NCBI GenBank assembly: GCA_021399435.1
Contig: JAJTUP010000123.1
Span: forward strand, 62,001 to 126,000
Length of the DNA stretch: 64,000 bases
Direction of reading: 5' to 3'
Source: Diaporthe sp. PMI_573
Lineage: Eukaryota > Ascomycota > Sordariomycetes > Diaporthales > Diaporthaceae
Part shown: positions 21,731 to 31,880 of the stretch, one piece after another
How positions within the stretch are numbered: position 1 is the stretch's first letter
Layout of the letters: each line of letters opens with the position of its first letter
Position numbers and translations under genes: made by a program
Notes under the pieces: generated by a model
The model's input: the letters and a program-made list of their open reading frames with translations, nothing else
Told to the model about the DNA's origin: nothing
The model's database searches: none

Positions 21731-21823
21731 CTACCCTGCGCCATGTTCCGGGCTTAGCCAGCCCGGAGGATGGTCCAGCACTATGTTCCCGGTCTGGCCA
21801 ACCGGGAGGATGGCGCAGGGTAG
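21731..21823. repeat. Hairpin-core foldback element, copy 1
   Basis: A 65-nt core (21745-21809) is flanked by exact 14-nt inverted arms (21731-21744, 21810-21823). The core contains two internal hairpins, CCGGGCTTAGCCAGCCCGG and CCCGGTCTGGCCAACCGGG. The same core, with a few compensated changes, recurs at 22660-22724. Confidence 0.85.
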
Positions 21824-22239
21824 AGAGCTGGAGTTGGTGGTGGATTGACTGTTTGCTTGGCGGTGGGATTTGGGTCAGGGAGAGTCCGGTATCTTGGTGG
21901 GCGGACAGGTGGAAATATGCAGGAGGAGAGTTGGGGGCAGGCGCTTCCGACAACTATAACAACCAGAATTCTTTACCGAAAACCCGTGGGATTCGTTGCA
22001 AAACCACAATCGCCTTTACACACACGCACCTCGATCCCGGTTGACTAGTCTCTCGCTGTAGCGAACGAAGGGACCGGAATACAACGCCCGCCGACTGGAG
22101 CGAGTCCATCTCGCCTGTTATGTCTGAATCCCTCCCTGCCATAATCCCGTCCCTGTCCCTCCTATACTATGATGACCGATGACGACAGTAATACCGAGAA
22201 GAGCGGCAATACAAGGCTAGAGAACCAACGGAATTGCTA

Positions 22240-22620
22240 GCATTGGGGACACTATTGACTTGCTGGGCGAGGCTGACATATGTGACGATGAGGCGATGGC
22301 ATATGCATGCCAATCGGAAGTGGGCGTTACAAATCTGAAGCTGCTGCAAGCAAGGAGACAAGCACCTGCAATGCAAGATCGAGAAAGAACAGGAGGATGT
22401 CGACGACATAGTGGAAGCCGAGAACATGGTCGTAGAACCATGTACCAATTTGTTCGGCGCACTCCAGAAAATGAGATTACCAAGGAGAAGGAACAATTCC
22501 TCGAGAAAATTCGACATGATTAGACGGAGTAAGAGACAAACGGGGCAAGTTTCGAGAGGGCGGCGGAGAGGAAAAAGAGAAAAGACAAGAAAATTATCTG
22601 TTTTTGTGACCTCGAATTGA
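22240..22620 (+). pseudogene. Remnant of an unknown coding gene, frameshifted
   Basis: One frame reads GTIDLLGEADICDDEAMAYACQ and another, from about 22380, reads EKEQEDVDDIVEAENM and PCTNLFGALQKMR. Both look like coding sequence of an acidic, helix-rich protein joined by a frameshift near 22370. It may be the 3' part of the disrupted gene that begins near 21224. No family was recognised. Confidence 0.3.
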
Positions 22621-22802
22621 TCAGTGGTTGAAGCTGTGTTAGGAAGTACCCTATGCCATGTTCCGGGCTTAGCTAGCCCGGAAGATGGTCCCGCACTATG
22701 TTCCCGGTTTGGCTAACCGGGAGGATGGCATAGGGTACTTCCTAACACAGCTTCAACCACTGATCAATTCGAGGTCACAAAAACAGATAATTTTCTTGTC
22801 TT
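22582..22802. repeat. Hairpin-core foldback element, copy 2, perfect 78-bp arms
   Basis: Arms 22582-22659 and 22725-22802 are exact reverse complements over all 78 nt and enclose the 65-nt two-hairpin core also found at 21745-21809. The DNA to the right of both copies is related (gagagctgg.gttggt...tggtggat), so the two sites are paralogous, but the arm length differs (14 versus 78 nt). The first 20 nt of the left arm overlap the end of a plus-strand open frame. Confidence 0.95.
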
Positions 22803-23049
22803 GAGAGCTGGGGTTGGTTGGTGGTGGATGGTTGGGGGCTGCGATTTTGGTTAGAGCATCTGGTGGCGTTGGTGGTAGATGTCACGGTTTTGGCACCGTA
22901 TCGGCCTCTCGTCCTCTATATGCATTGCATGCTTTCTCGCCGGGCTGATCACCCGGTTAGAAAGGCCGGGCTGATCACCCCGCTAGTTGACAATCTTGAG
23001 TGATACTGTGGATAGTTATAGAATTGAACGAGCAATCTAATCCAGTCAC

Positions 23050-23212
23050 TTTCGTGGCTTTACGTTTCGTGGCTGTATATTCCGTGAAGGTACGCTTCGT
23101 GGCTGTATGTTTCGTAGCCGTAGATTGCGTGGCTGTATATTTCGTGGCCGTAGATTGCGTGGCTGCATGTTCCGTGGCTGTATGTTTCATGGCCGTATAT
23201 TCCGTTTCCATA
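23050..23212. repeat. 18-bp minisatellite
   Basis: About nine units of a cgtggctgtatattc-like 18-mer (variants cgtagccgtagattg, cgtggccgtatattc). Because 18 is divisible by 3, the minus strand reads as an open Thr/Ala/Lys hexapeptide repeat (ATKYTATQST). The 87-aa frame is probably a by-product of the repeat. Confidence 0.8.
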
Positions 23213-23239
23213 GCTCTCTCGGGCTGGAATGAAGTCACA

Positions 23240-25489
23240 TAAAATCAGAGAGATTTTCAAAAAATGCAGTTCCAGTTTCAGAATTGCAACAAAAGTACGT
23301 ACGATCAGTAGTGCAGGGTCGCCGCGAACCAGACCTCAGTCTCCAGAGCATCATGCGAGGATAAATCCATAGCCTGTCTCCAGAGACAGGACAGAACATT
23401 CTTTGAAAGTGTATCATTTAAATAGCGGCGACCTAGACCCCAGGCTATTCATAATTGATCAAAATGCCACTAATAATGAGCCAGGAGTAGCTGGCTCAGT
23501 ATTAGATAATAAAAACTATTTCTATAACTCTCAAAGGCATCTAAATCCCCATCTTCCGGTACAGGCGTCAAGGGGCCCACAGAACGTTGATAATTTGTAT
23601 TGTCACCGTCGGCTCCGATGCCCACAGCACCTCATAGTCTTAGACCGTAGGGGATCCTGATCTAGGGTTTTGAAAGTTGATTGCGCCTGGTCAGTTGAGG
23701 AAGACGAAGGTGCCTGGCTCCCATGCCGGTTAAGCAAGATAGAGTCGTTTTCGGATGCTTCGCCGTGCTCAGCACGAACACTGAGAAAAATGCTAGTCCT
23801 CATGTCGCTTAACCATCTTTCTGATACACTCCGATCCCCAAACTGGTTCATAAAATTCGTTGATTATGCCTGAAGGAAAGTCTCCGTGCATTCAAGCCAT
23901 AGAAAATATTAGTAAATATTGCGAGGGTATGCTATTCGTGGCGTGGGTTTTGATGCTCACTTACCTTGATGGACAGTTCTGAGAAGCCAACAAATGAAAG
24001 TCCTCCTTGGGCATTGCAAAGGGCTCACATGAGGTAGGAGAGCTGCTTGCTCGAATAATTTGAATGCCAAAGCAGTGGAATTTGAGGCTTCGGTACTGTA
24101 TATTCAAATACTCGACAGAAGTCCTGTTTTTTGAAAGGTTACATCATGGCTGTTGGATTGAGTACAGGGACTTGTGGCACGCAGGAAACTTTGTTGCATG
24201 TAAATGTTCATTTTTAGAGGTAATTTACTGTGGCATCATATTATTTATTTTGAATAAAGTACGTATGTAGTAGTAAAGAAATCGGTACTGTACAATACAG
24301 TAGTGTACTTATGCTAATGTTTTATGCCCTGTTATAGCAAGCGAGCCTTCTATGTACGTTACCTCATAGTGTATCTGCCGTACATAATAACGTACTATAT
24401 TATCTAGACCCTTCATTCTAAAAAGAGTTACAAAGTACGGTGGACTTAATTAGTGTAAAATATGGTTTTCTTTACAGTTCTTTCCATGTTTTAAAGGTTG
24501 GTTCTACAATCAATCTTATGTACTGTACATGTATGGTGTTTTACCAAGAGGTATGGTTTTAAGAAAGAAGGGCTTCCAGCAGCAGAGCAATCCAGACAAG
24601 CTGCTCACGCTGAATTCGGCACCCAGATGAAGATCGGCGCGTGGCGAAACTTCGAATCTCATTATGTGATAATCGCCTCTTAAGGTAGGTCCCGTTAGCC
24701 TGTCTAGGATTGCCGGCCGCTCGGCACGGCAGTGAGCATCGTGTGATGCACAAGTTTCTATTAGAAGTGGCTGAGTCAAATTCGCCGGATCGACCCTTAT
24801 CTTACAGATTGCCTCGATCGAGCCATTGATCTTGTCCAGACCGCTCCAGGATAACGGTTCTGAAGTTCTTTGAATAGTCGTTCGGTCTAGTCGAACACGT
24901 TGTCATATTTGAACCCCTTTCTAGAAAATAGCACGTGCTCAAATAGCCGAATCGAACAGCAAAATAGTGAACCCTCTGATATGTAACAAATATTCTCCTC
25001 TATACTTGTTTGTTTCTTACATTATGTTTCAAATGAGTGGTGTCTAAAAGTGAAAGGCTAACACGGTTTCGGCATTTAATGAGTGTCATGAGCGCTCACC
25101 GTATCTCGCTCCCCAGTCTAGATCATTCGACCTGCTTCAAATCCCGCAATCCAGTTGATTGTTCTGTAAGGAGTTGTACTATTTGTCGGGTAAAGTCCTT
25201 AATCATCCTTTGTATCTACACTTGGAACTGTCATGGTAAGTAACGTTGTGATAGTCCGAGTTAAGGTGAGCACCTTCGAGTGTTGTGAGATAGCACAGGA
25301 AACAGGTTTGTTGGGTGCAATGATGAAGATGTGTCAATTCTTCCAAATGCGATGTTGCATGTATGTTGCTTGTTCTCAATAATACATGAAAAGCAGCTTC
25401 ATCATATAGTTATGTGCAGGACGTCTTTGTGCGGCTCTGCCGCACTAATCTGCCTTGCGTTTAGCCTTGTGTTGTGCCCTGTGTTGCTG
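23240..25489. other. AT-rich intergenic desert
   Basis: No gene was recognised over more than 2 kb. There are many short plus and minus frames, A+T-rich blocks (24200-24480, 24960-25020) and gtac-rich steps. It is compatible with old RIP-degraded repeat DNA. Confidence 0.4.
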
Positions 25490-26290
25490 GGGTAGAGCGT
25501 GACATCTGCCGCGTGAATCGTTCTCATCGTCCGCCTTATTGGTGCTCACGTTTCGCTACACCTGCATCAACGATGGTAGTCCGCATACATGCAGTCAGTA
25601 GCACCGGGATGATCGATTGGTTCCAATGTGGGGGGACTGCCGTGTTGCTGTCTTTCTTCTTTTCTCCTGCATATTACGGCGTCATCAGCGCGTCTTGCTT
25701 CCACGGCGGTTGGTGGTCGGGAGATGGTCCCGTTTGGCCAGAAATTGCCCAATGGTGGGTCTCTCGACCTCCAGCCTCGGAGTAGAGCGTGACTTCTGCT
25801 GCGTGTATCATTCCCATCACCAGCCTCGTTGGTGCCCGGCGCATCCCACCCTCCAATATCGCCGAGGGACCAGGGCTCTCGTTGGAAACTGGTGCCTTTC
25901 TGCTCCTGCATATTACGGCGTCAGCAGCGCGTCTTGCTTCCACGGTGGTTGGCGATCAGGAGGTGGTCCGTTATTACCTTTGAGGGACGAGGCCATCTTT
26001 TGAAACTGGTGCCTTCTGCTCCTACACCCTTCCGTTCTCAGCAGCACGTCTTGGTTCCACAGCGGTTGGCGATCCAGATGTGGTCGCCGTTTAGCCAGCA
26101 ATCGCGTTCGCGTCAGGGGGTCTCTTCGCTTCCAGCCTCGTCGCCGGGGTAGAGCGTGACACCTGCTGGGCGAACCATTCTCATCACTCGCCTTATTGGT
26201 GCCCATATCTCGCTAAACCTGCATTCATGATGGTTGTCTGCATGCACATGTAGTCAGGAACGCCGGCCAACGTCGGATGATCGATTCATT
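25490..26290. repeat. Complex degenerate tandem repeat
   Basis: Two unit types are interleaved. Type A (gtagagcgtgac.tctgc...ttggtgcccat) occurs near 25492, 25784 and 26150. Type B (ctcctgcatattacggcgtca.cagcgcgtcttgcttccac.g.ggttgg) occurs near 25665, 25905 and 26020. The A-type copies near 25492 and 26150 share about 150 bp including the tail 'ggatgatcgatt'. Frames on both strands cross it, but none looks like a protein. Confidence 0.7.
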
Positions 26291-26714
26291 TCAATCTGGT
26301 TGGCTCATCAGTGCCCAAGAATTTTGTGTCGACAGTCTATGGCGCCGAAGCAGTCTCGCTAGCCTCGTCTATATGGCTGTTACAAGGCTGTCAATGTTTT
26401 TTGGGCCACGTGCCACAATCGTATTCTGAACCTACTGTTATCGGCATTGTTTTTCTTTTAAACGCTGGGTGTTTAAGCGTTTACCACTGTATGAAGGGAC
26501 CGCCTACATATTGCTTAAGAAGCATATCGACTGCTCGCCATGAATTAATCCTAAATCGTCGAAATCCGAGTTGCCTAGAGGTACATCAAAGGAGTCTTAG
26601 TCTCCATGTTGGGAGGCTAGACCTGGATATACTTAAACTAACTTCATACGATAAGGAAAGGCAGCAAGATTGTATTCGAAAGCCCGTTCCTAGCAGTCGC
26701 AGTATAATACAAGA
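26291..26714. other. Unassigned stretch
   Basis: A 143-aa plus frame (26311-26742) has no recognised domain. No other signal was seen. Confidence 0.3.
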
Positions 26715-26950
26715 CTACTGCGTGGGGTCAAGGCCAACATAACCAACTGCCCTCGGCAGAGAAGGCTGGTTGATTTCGAAAACTACCTTCGCAAGGGCGA
26801 TTGGAGGCGTACAGTCGGGCTTGATTCCCACATATGGCTGTGGAACCTCGGACAGTGTCAGAGGTTCGTTTAGAGGTAGCCGCGACCTCGTGAAGTGCAT
26901 CAGTTCACTCTTGGCTGCGTTGAAGCACATTCCCCTTTCCTCTGCCCATA
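26715..26950 (-). pseudogene. LINE reverse transcriptase fragment
   Basis: The minus frame reads NAAKSELMHFTRSR and PLNEPLTL, matching the segment after the YxDD motif of Tad-type LINE reverse transcriptases. Only about 70 residues remain, without the catalytic motif. It sits directly beside the truncated end of the Helitron protein. Confidence 0.6.
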
Positions 26951-27134
26951 GACTTTCTCCGGGGCATTTCGAGGCACCTCCGCCGAACGGGAACCAGTTT
27001 TCAGCCAGCCCCGCCTTAATCAGCGCCTTCCTACGATCACCAAGGAATCTTTCTGCCCAAAATGCTTCTACCGGATGCTTAGTTTTCCCCCAAGGTACTA
27101 GAGTCGGGTTTTCCTGCCGATTGGGTAATCAAGC

Positions 27135-28580
27135 CTACTCCAAATGGATGGACGGATAACGAGATGTATCCCTGTTTGCAACATCTTCACCTTGCTGACT
27201 AGTTCTTGTTGCTGGACTTCCGACTGCTGCGGTTAGGGCGTTGGTCGTAAATTGAAGCTGGTCCACGTCGGTAGTTCTGAGGGAACCTTCGGTGTCAAAT
27301 ACTCCGGAAGAGTCACGTTCGTAGGTTGTTTCCGTTTCATCAACTTCCATTCCAGTTGTTGTGTTGGATGCGTCTGTGTTTCTTTGAGACTCCCCGCCTC
27401 GTAGAATACCTATCCCTAGATCTTGTGGTAAAATGTCTCCAGTCTCAGTTGTGCTACCGCGCTCCTCAGCCGTTGTGTAGTGGGCAGTGTTTATCTCCTC
27501 ATCGGCAGTAGGTTCCGCATGATGTGTGCAGGCTCGAATCGCGGCTGTAACTCGTGGCTGTGTCCATCCGGAAAGCTCTTCAGTATCAATGGTGATATTG
27601 CTGTATACAGGGTTGTTTGTTTTGAGCCAGCGCAGTGCCCTCATAACTGCAAGTGGCCGGATCGTCGCATATTGACTTAAGTCCTTGTCTGACGGTTCTT
27701 GTTTGCCACTCCAAGTGATAAGAAAGTTATCGAGTGCAGATTCTAGAGTGCGCGGTAGCACGTTGGTCGTCAAATCGTCCGTGTTGCTGGGGAAAACGCA
27801 GATATGTCCCTTAACATGTTTCCTGTACCTCGTCCCAACCCATTGTAGATCCATGCGCAGCTTTGTTATAAATCCGAAGGGTGTGTTTATACTGATGGCC
27901 CTCTCCTCTATCGGTGTCAAATCCATTAGCTGCTGTGGATACTGGTGCATGCAGCGGAGGTGTGGTTGCAGGAAAGATGCCCGCCTCGCGAGTTCTGCGT
28001 GTCCCTGCCCACTCCTCTGTCGAAGGCTCATTGCCGCATGGCATATCTTACAAGTAGGAACGGATGGTGACGGGCTATGTGTAGGGCGTTCGGTTGTGAA
28101 GCACTGATTGCAGTCTATGAGAACGTGTATTTGGTTCCGGGCGTCTTGGTTGAGGTTTCCGTAGTAGTCCTGCCACGGCCACGGGTTCTCGCAAAACTCT
28201 TCCTTACGGCACATAATTTGACACCAGTGGCAGTATGTGTGCACTGTATCTGAAAGCTCTAGTCCTCTCATGATTTCGGTGTTCTTCCTGTAGCAGAGCT
28301 TTGCCGCTTCTACTTGTGTGGCTTGAGGTATCGGCGAGAAGCAACCAAAGTTGGCGGAGCCGAGCTGCTTCTCGGCGAAATTCGTGTCTAAAGATTGGCT
28401 TGCAGTTTTGGCGACATCTGATCTCTCGGTATCTGTCGCGTCCGGTTTCCTTGGTGGTTGGGTACGTGTTCTAGGGGCATGGTCACATGAATCCCGCTTT
28501 CGTTTGTTTCTTGAGCCACGCGGACGTCCTCGCGTCTCGTATTTGGTGGGATTGTAATCTGAATCCGGGTCTGACGGCAT
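27135..28580 (-). CDS. Truncated Helitron protein, DUF6570 region
   Basis: A 481-aa frame starts at ATG 28580. It begins with a basic AT-hook-like stretch (TRGRPRGSRNKRKR), then a Cys/His region (YCHWCQIMC, CNQCF, CKICHA). Next comes the segment typical of DUF6570 in fungal Helitron Rep/helicase proteins: LTPIEERAISINTPF, HVKGHICVFPSN, NVLPRTL, VMRALRWLKTNNPVY. A complete protein would continue with the Helitron-like N domain (HUH Rep) and a PIF1 helicase for well over 1000 residues. Here it ends in a low-complexity acidic tail at 27135, so neither enzyme domain is present. It is either a 3'-truncated copy or a shortened derivative. Confidence 0.7.
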   Translation of the reverse strand: MPSDPDSDYNPTKYETRGRPRGSRNKRKRDSCDHAPRTRTQPPRKPDATDTERSDVAKTASQSLDTNFAEKQLGSANFGCFSPIPQATQVEAAKLCYRKNTEIMRGLELSDTVHTYCHWCQIMCRKEEFCENPWPWQDYYGNLNQDARNQIHVLIDCNQCFTTERPTHSPSPSVPTCKICHAAMSLRQRSGQGHAELARRASFLQPHLRCMHQYPQQLMDLTPIEERAISINTPFGFITKLRMDLQWVGTRYRKHVKGHICVFPSNTDDLTTNVLPRTLESALDNFLITWSGKQEPSDKDLSQYATIRPLAVMRALRWLKTNNPVYSNITIDTEELSGWTQPRVTAAIRACTHHAEPTADEEINTAHYTTAEERGSTTETGDILPQDLGIGILRGGESQRNTDASNTTTGMEVDETETTYERDSSGVFDTEGSLRTTDVDQLQFTTNALTAAVGSPATRTSQQGEDVANRDTSRYPSIHLE

Positions 28581-29302
28581 CGTCGTTGGTGTGTTAAATA
28601 TCGGTGATATATGTATCCAGGCTTGATTCTCGTCTCTTTGGTTTCAAGATCTGGCTATTTCCTCATCATGCTGCCTTGTGGTACATGTTCTGTTGGTCGT
28701 GATGATGTAGTATTTCCGATTAGTCTATTATGAGACTACATATACCTGGGCTACGATTCCGGCCATCGACCTCTTCATGCCGGAGTCATTCCCAAATCTG
28801 GACCTATCTGCCGTGGATTTTTGACACGTCCTTCTCGTCTATCTGAACGCGAGGTTATTTAAGATTGGGAGCTTTGTTTTAACTTCCTCGTTGTACGTTA
28901 CTGTTTCATCGCTGCTGCACAGAGCACGAAACGTGTTCTGTGGAGTCATTCGTCGAGAGTCCCCCCTGCTTGAACTTAATATCATCCTTTGTCGTTCTTC
29001 CTGCTTATATTCGTCTGCTTGGGTTCTTGCTGCATGAAGATATCAGTATCATGTGGTCGCTGCGGCACGGAGCACGAAACAAAATAGGTAAGAGAGTGGA
29101 GTTAATCTTGAAAACCGTAATCTCTCGTACGGCCAGGTTGGCCCTGCTGTTCTTGCTTGCAGTACCGCCTATCTCCTGATCTTATTTGAATCCGTCTTCA
29201 TGAATTCATTTCATCTTCATCGACGTCTTCTGACTTCGTCTCGTTCGTAACCCAATCTATCACAATACTCAATACCACATCATATCCTCTTCAAAATTAG
29301 TT
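28581..29302. promoter_or_regulatory. Divergent intergenic region between Helitron frame and unknown gene
   Basis: 722 bp separate two divergent starts (28580 minus, 29303 plus). Two related blocks ending gcacgaaac occur near 28916-28931 and 29065-29080. No TATA box stands out. It presumably carries both promoters. Confidence 0.4.
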
Positions 29303-30685
29303 ATGTCTGTTAGTCCTGCCAGTGGTCCCATCAGCGTTGATGATGACGCTGTCTCCGTTGTTAGCACTGGTACTTTTGTGTATGAAGACCCATGGGAGGG
29401 CATGGCGTCTGACGACGGTGATACCGATGTCTGTACGAGCGACGAGGGCACCATTCGCATACTGGAACGAACTGCTGCCGAGGTCCCGGTGCTTTCAGCA
29501 TCGGACGCGATTAAACGTCAACAGACCTATGGACTCCGGATGATCATACCCACACGCATTGGTAGGGTCGACGACGTTTGGCAATCGAAGAAGATACTGT
29601 TCAAGCAGACGAAACATCTTCGGCTGCCGTTCCCCTTCAGACCCAACGGTGTCCCGGGTGAAGAAGGCGAGATCTTATTGAACAAAGGCTTGAGTTGGGA
29701 TATCGATGTCATCGCTCCGACCTATGCCCCTGACGCTGACACAGAATCGGCAAAGCCCTTCACGTGGAACGTTGAGGGCTGCTTCCACCCCAACTGGTTC
29801 GCATGGAAGCGCCAGGTGGCGGACAATTCTTTCCGCATTTCGGCGGGCCAAACGCGTTGGTCCACCGCGATTGCGCAGTTCTTCATGCCTGTAGATGGTG
29901 GCCTTCAAAGGTTGGTTCTACGTTGTCGACCTTCACCTCGAACTCTATATTCTGACAGTTTTTGGCACAGGGCTGGGAGAACTTTCGACAAGAGCCTCGA
30001 ACTACCCACCCATCCTGTGACTGTTCATGGTTTCGGCATCTGCGATCCGAACAAGTACCGTTGGAAAGATGATGGTGACCTACCAGGGTGGCTAGATTTG
30101 TCGGAAAGGAACAATACTATGGGGTTTTTGAGGATGAGCACCCGTTTCAACATGCAGTCGCCTGACCAGGGGGATATGTCAAAAATCCCACCAAGTGGTG
30201 ATTATCCCTTCCACGTCCTTCTCTACTGGCCTCGATCTGCAAAATTCCTACGCCGGACGAGGTGGGTGGCCGCGATCAACAAAGGCGGCTTCTTCCGAAC
30301 CGAGAACCGCGTGCTTCACTTCGTCGGGAAGATGATTGGTCTTCTTAAGACATCACTTCTTCGTGATGTTCCCTTGGGCATCTACATCCCGGTCATCATC
30401 CCCTATGATGTGAACTACACCGGAGGTGCTGGACACGGTGCAGGCGACGGCCAGTTCGCCGAGATGAAGCAGAGGACGACACCTAAGAAAAACACCAAGG
30501 ACGCCGAAGGCCGCAATTCCGGTGACACGGGCACAGCATCGTCTCCCACTGGGTCGTCACCCTCCGCGGCCAGGTTTGATCGAGGTCCCCGGGGCAGTTC
30601 CAGTGCACAGAAGCTACACAAGAGCAGATTGGACGCCTTGCTGGGCATTGAGTCGGGTATGTCTTCAAGTGGATCGGACTTGTGA
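29303..30685 (+). CDS. Unrecognised 460-aa protein divergent from Helitron frame
   Basis: The clean frame starts at ATG 29303 (MSVSPASGP). The N-terminus (~60 aa) is acidic. A Trp-rich central region of ~320 aa looks folded (PFTWNVEGCFHPNWFAW, WSTAIAQFFMP, PTHPVTVHGFGICDP, YPFHVLLYWPRSAKF, FFRTENRVLHFVGKM). A low-complexity basic/Ser tail follows. No known domain was recognised. The stop at 30683-30685 is a TGA, after which the same phase stays open to 31396 with similar Ser/Pro-rich content. The true product may therefore be longer, with CGA-to-TGA (RIP-like) change as one explanation. A GTATGT..CAG pair at 30657-30714 would shift frame and stop early. It could be an accessory or captured gene of the Helitron. 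Confidence 0.55.
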   Translation: MSVSPASGPISVDDDAVSVVSTGTFVYEDPWEGMASDDGDTDVCTSDEGTIRILERTAAEVPVLSASDAIKRQQTYGLRMIIPTRIGRVDDVWQSKKILFKQTKHLRLPFPFRPNGVPGEEGEILLNKGLSWDIDVIAPTYAPDADTESAKPFTWNVEGCFHPNWFAWKRQVADNSFRISAGQTRWSTAIAQFFMPVDGGLQRLVLRCRPSPRTLYSDSFWHRAGRTFDKSLELPTHPVTVHGFGICDPNKYRWKDDGDLPGWLDLSERNNTMGFLRMSTRFNMQSPDQGDMSKIPPSGDYPFHVLLYWPRSAKFLRRTRWVAAINKGGFFRTENRVLHFVGKMIGLLKTSLLRDVPLGIYIPVIIPYDVNYTGGAGHGAGDGQFAEMKQRTTPKKNTKDAEGRNSGDTGTASSPTGSSPSAARFDRGPRGSSSAQKLHKSRLDALLGIESGMSSSGSDL

Positions 30686-31396
30686 ACCCACACGAAGCAG
30701 CTAACCTTACCCAGCCTGCAAACGGACCTTTTGGTACCTTTGAGAAGGCAGGAAACTTTCGCTTTGGATCCTCAGGAACCAGACTCTCCAAGAAGGCGCA
30801 CCTTCGCGATGCCTCCTTCGCCTTCGAAATCTCCGGGATCCCTATCCCCAGAGAACTCATTCCAGGACCGGTTCGACGACCTCTTTCTTCAACCGACAAT
30901 ACCGTCGAGGGAAGCTCAGCTCCTCGCGGATGTCTTTCCTGTGTCCACCGGCCAACCGACGCCTGAACTGCTTGACAATCCACAATGGTCAGATCAGTCG
31001 TCAGCGCTTAGTACAGCTTTTCATGAGCACTCCCTGCTGGCTGCAGCTGCACCACCAGAACTGTCCTTTAGATCGCAGCTTCATCAAGAATCCCTCGCAC
31101 CAGAATGGGAGCGCCCAGAGATACCCTCAAACCAGCCTGTAAGTATGGTTGGATATTCTGCTTGGACCTCAGAGCCCGTGGTGACGAGACGCCAGCACAA
31201 TCTTCCTCGTCCAACAAGCTACGTCTTCTCAGCGTCTGTCGACGGACCATCCGAGTCACAATCTCACAGATCTGTGTCCCGTGGCATAGAAGATGGCGAT
31301 ATGCGGGCAAAGAGCGACGACTTCGGTACGGACTGCCAGACGAGCTCGACTCCTCGCCACCGACACCAACACCAATCCACCAACTCAGACCCCTAG
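30686..31396 (+). pseudogene. Open continuation of the upstream frame, Ser/Pro-rich
   Basis: The same reading phase as the preceding gene stays open from its TGA to 31396 (PDSPRRRTFAMPPSPSKS, LLDNPQWSDQSSALS, RPEIPSNQP). The content looks like a disordered protein tail rather than chance. It has no ATG of its own near the start; it is read here as the stop-separated C-terminal part of the 29303 gene. A spliced model with GTAAGT at 31139 is also possible. Confidence 0.35.
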
Positions 31397-31857
31397 ATAA
31401 GAAGAGAGAAGGTTCGACCACCGGATCTGGTGTAGCTGGTACGAGACCAACAGGCAGTCAGCGGGAGCCAACACCAACATGGCAACTGCCAAGCCAGGCC
31501 AGCCACGAGGTTACTACAACCAAACCGGCAGCGGCGGCGGCAGAGCGACACGGCAATCCAAAGTCTGCTCCAGAAGCATATCTCCAACATCGCCAACACA
31601 CCCGGTCTCCAGAAGCGACAGGAGCGGGAGCAGATAAACCCGACCGTCTGGCATCTGCTCCTGAGACAGGTCACCAACATCACCAACACAGCTGGTTTGC
31701 GAAAGCGACAGGAGCGAGAGCAGACAAACCCAACCGTCTGGTTTCTGCTCCCAAGGCAGGTTACCAACAACAGCAACACACCAGGTCTACGAAAGTGGTA
31801 AGAGAGGAAGCAGAGAAACCCAAGAGTCCAGTATCCGTACCAAAGGCAGGTCAATGA
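31105..31857 (+). CDS. Hypothetical protein with 30-residue repeats
   Basis: The 250-aa frame overlaps the preceding one in another phase. Only the C-terminal half looks coding. It consists of about 3.5 repeats of 30 residues built on the pattern ..SAPxAgxQxxQHtrxxkatgagAdKPxrLv. At DNA level these are 90-bp tandem units starting near 31565, 31655 and 31745. Because 90 is a multiple of 3 and the frame stays open, the unit may be translated. The start is uncertain; the frame could be a 3' exon. Function unknown. Confidence 0.3.
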   Translation: MGAPRDTLKPACKYGWIFCLDLRARGDETPAQSSSSNKLRLLSVCRRTIRVTISQICVPWHRRWRYAGKERRLRYGLPDELDSSPPTPTPIHQLRPLDKKREGSTTGSGVAGTRPTGSQREPTPTWQLPSQASHEVTTTKPAAAAAERHGNPKSAPEAYLQHRQHTRSPEATGAGADKPDRLASAPETGHQHHQHSWFAKATGARADKPNRLVSAPKAGYQQQQHTRSTKVVREEAEKPKSPVSVPKAGQ

Positions 31858-31880
31858 CATCACTGGAAGACCCGGTCTAC
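31550..31880. repeat. 90-bp tandem repeat, about 3.5 copies
   Basis: Units start near 31565, 31655 and 31745, with a partial one at 31835. The conserved parts are 'tctgctcc', 'ccaacat.gccaacac', 'gaaagcgacaggagcg.gagcaga.aaaccc' and 'cgtctgg'. Confidence 0.8.

Noticed and set aside
22975..23238. 87-aa Thr/Ala repeat protein
   Set aside because: It arises from the 18-bp minisatellite, has no start context or flanking coding sequence, and is better explained as repeat DNA.
30657..30714. GTATGT..CAG intron joining the 460-aa frame to the next
   Set aside because: The 58-bp length shifts the frame and meets a stop after about ten codons, so it does not connect the two open segments.
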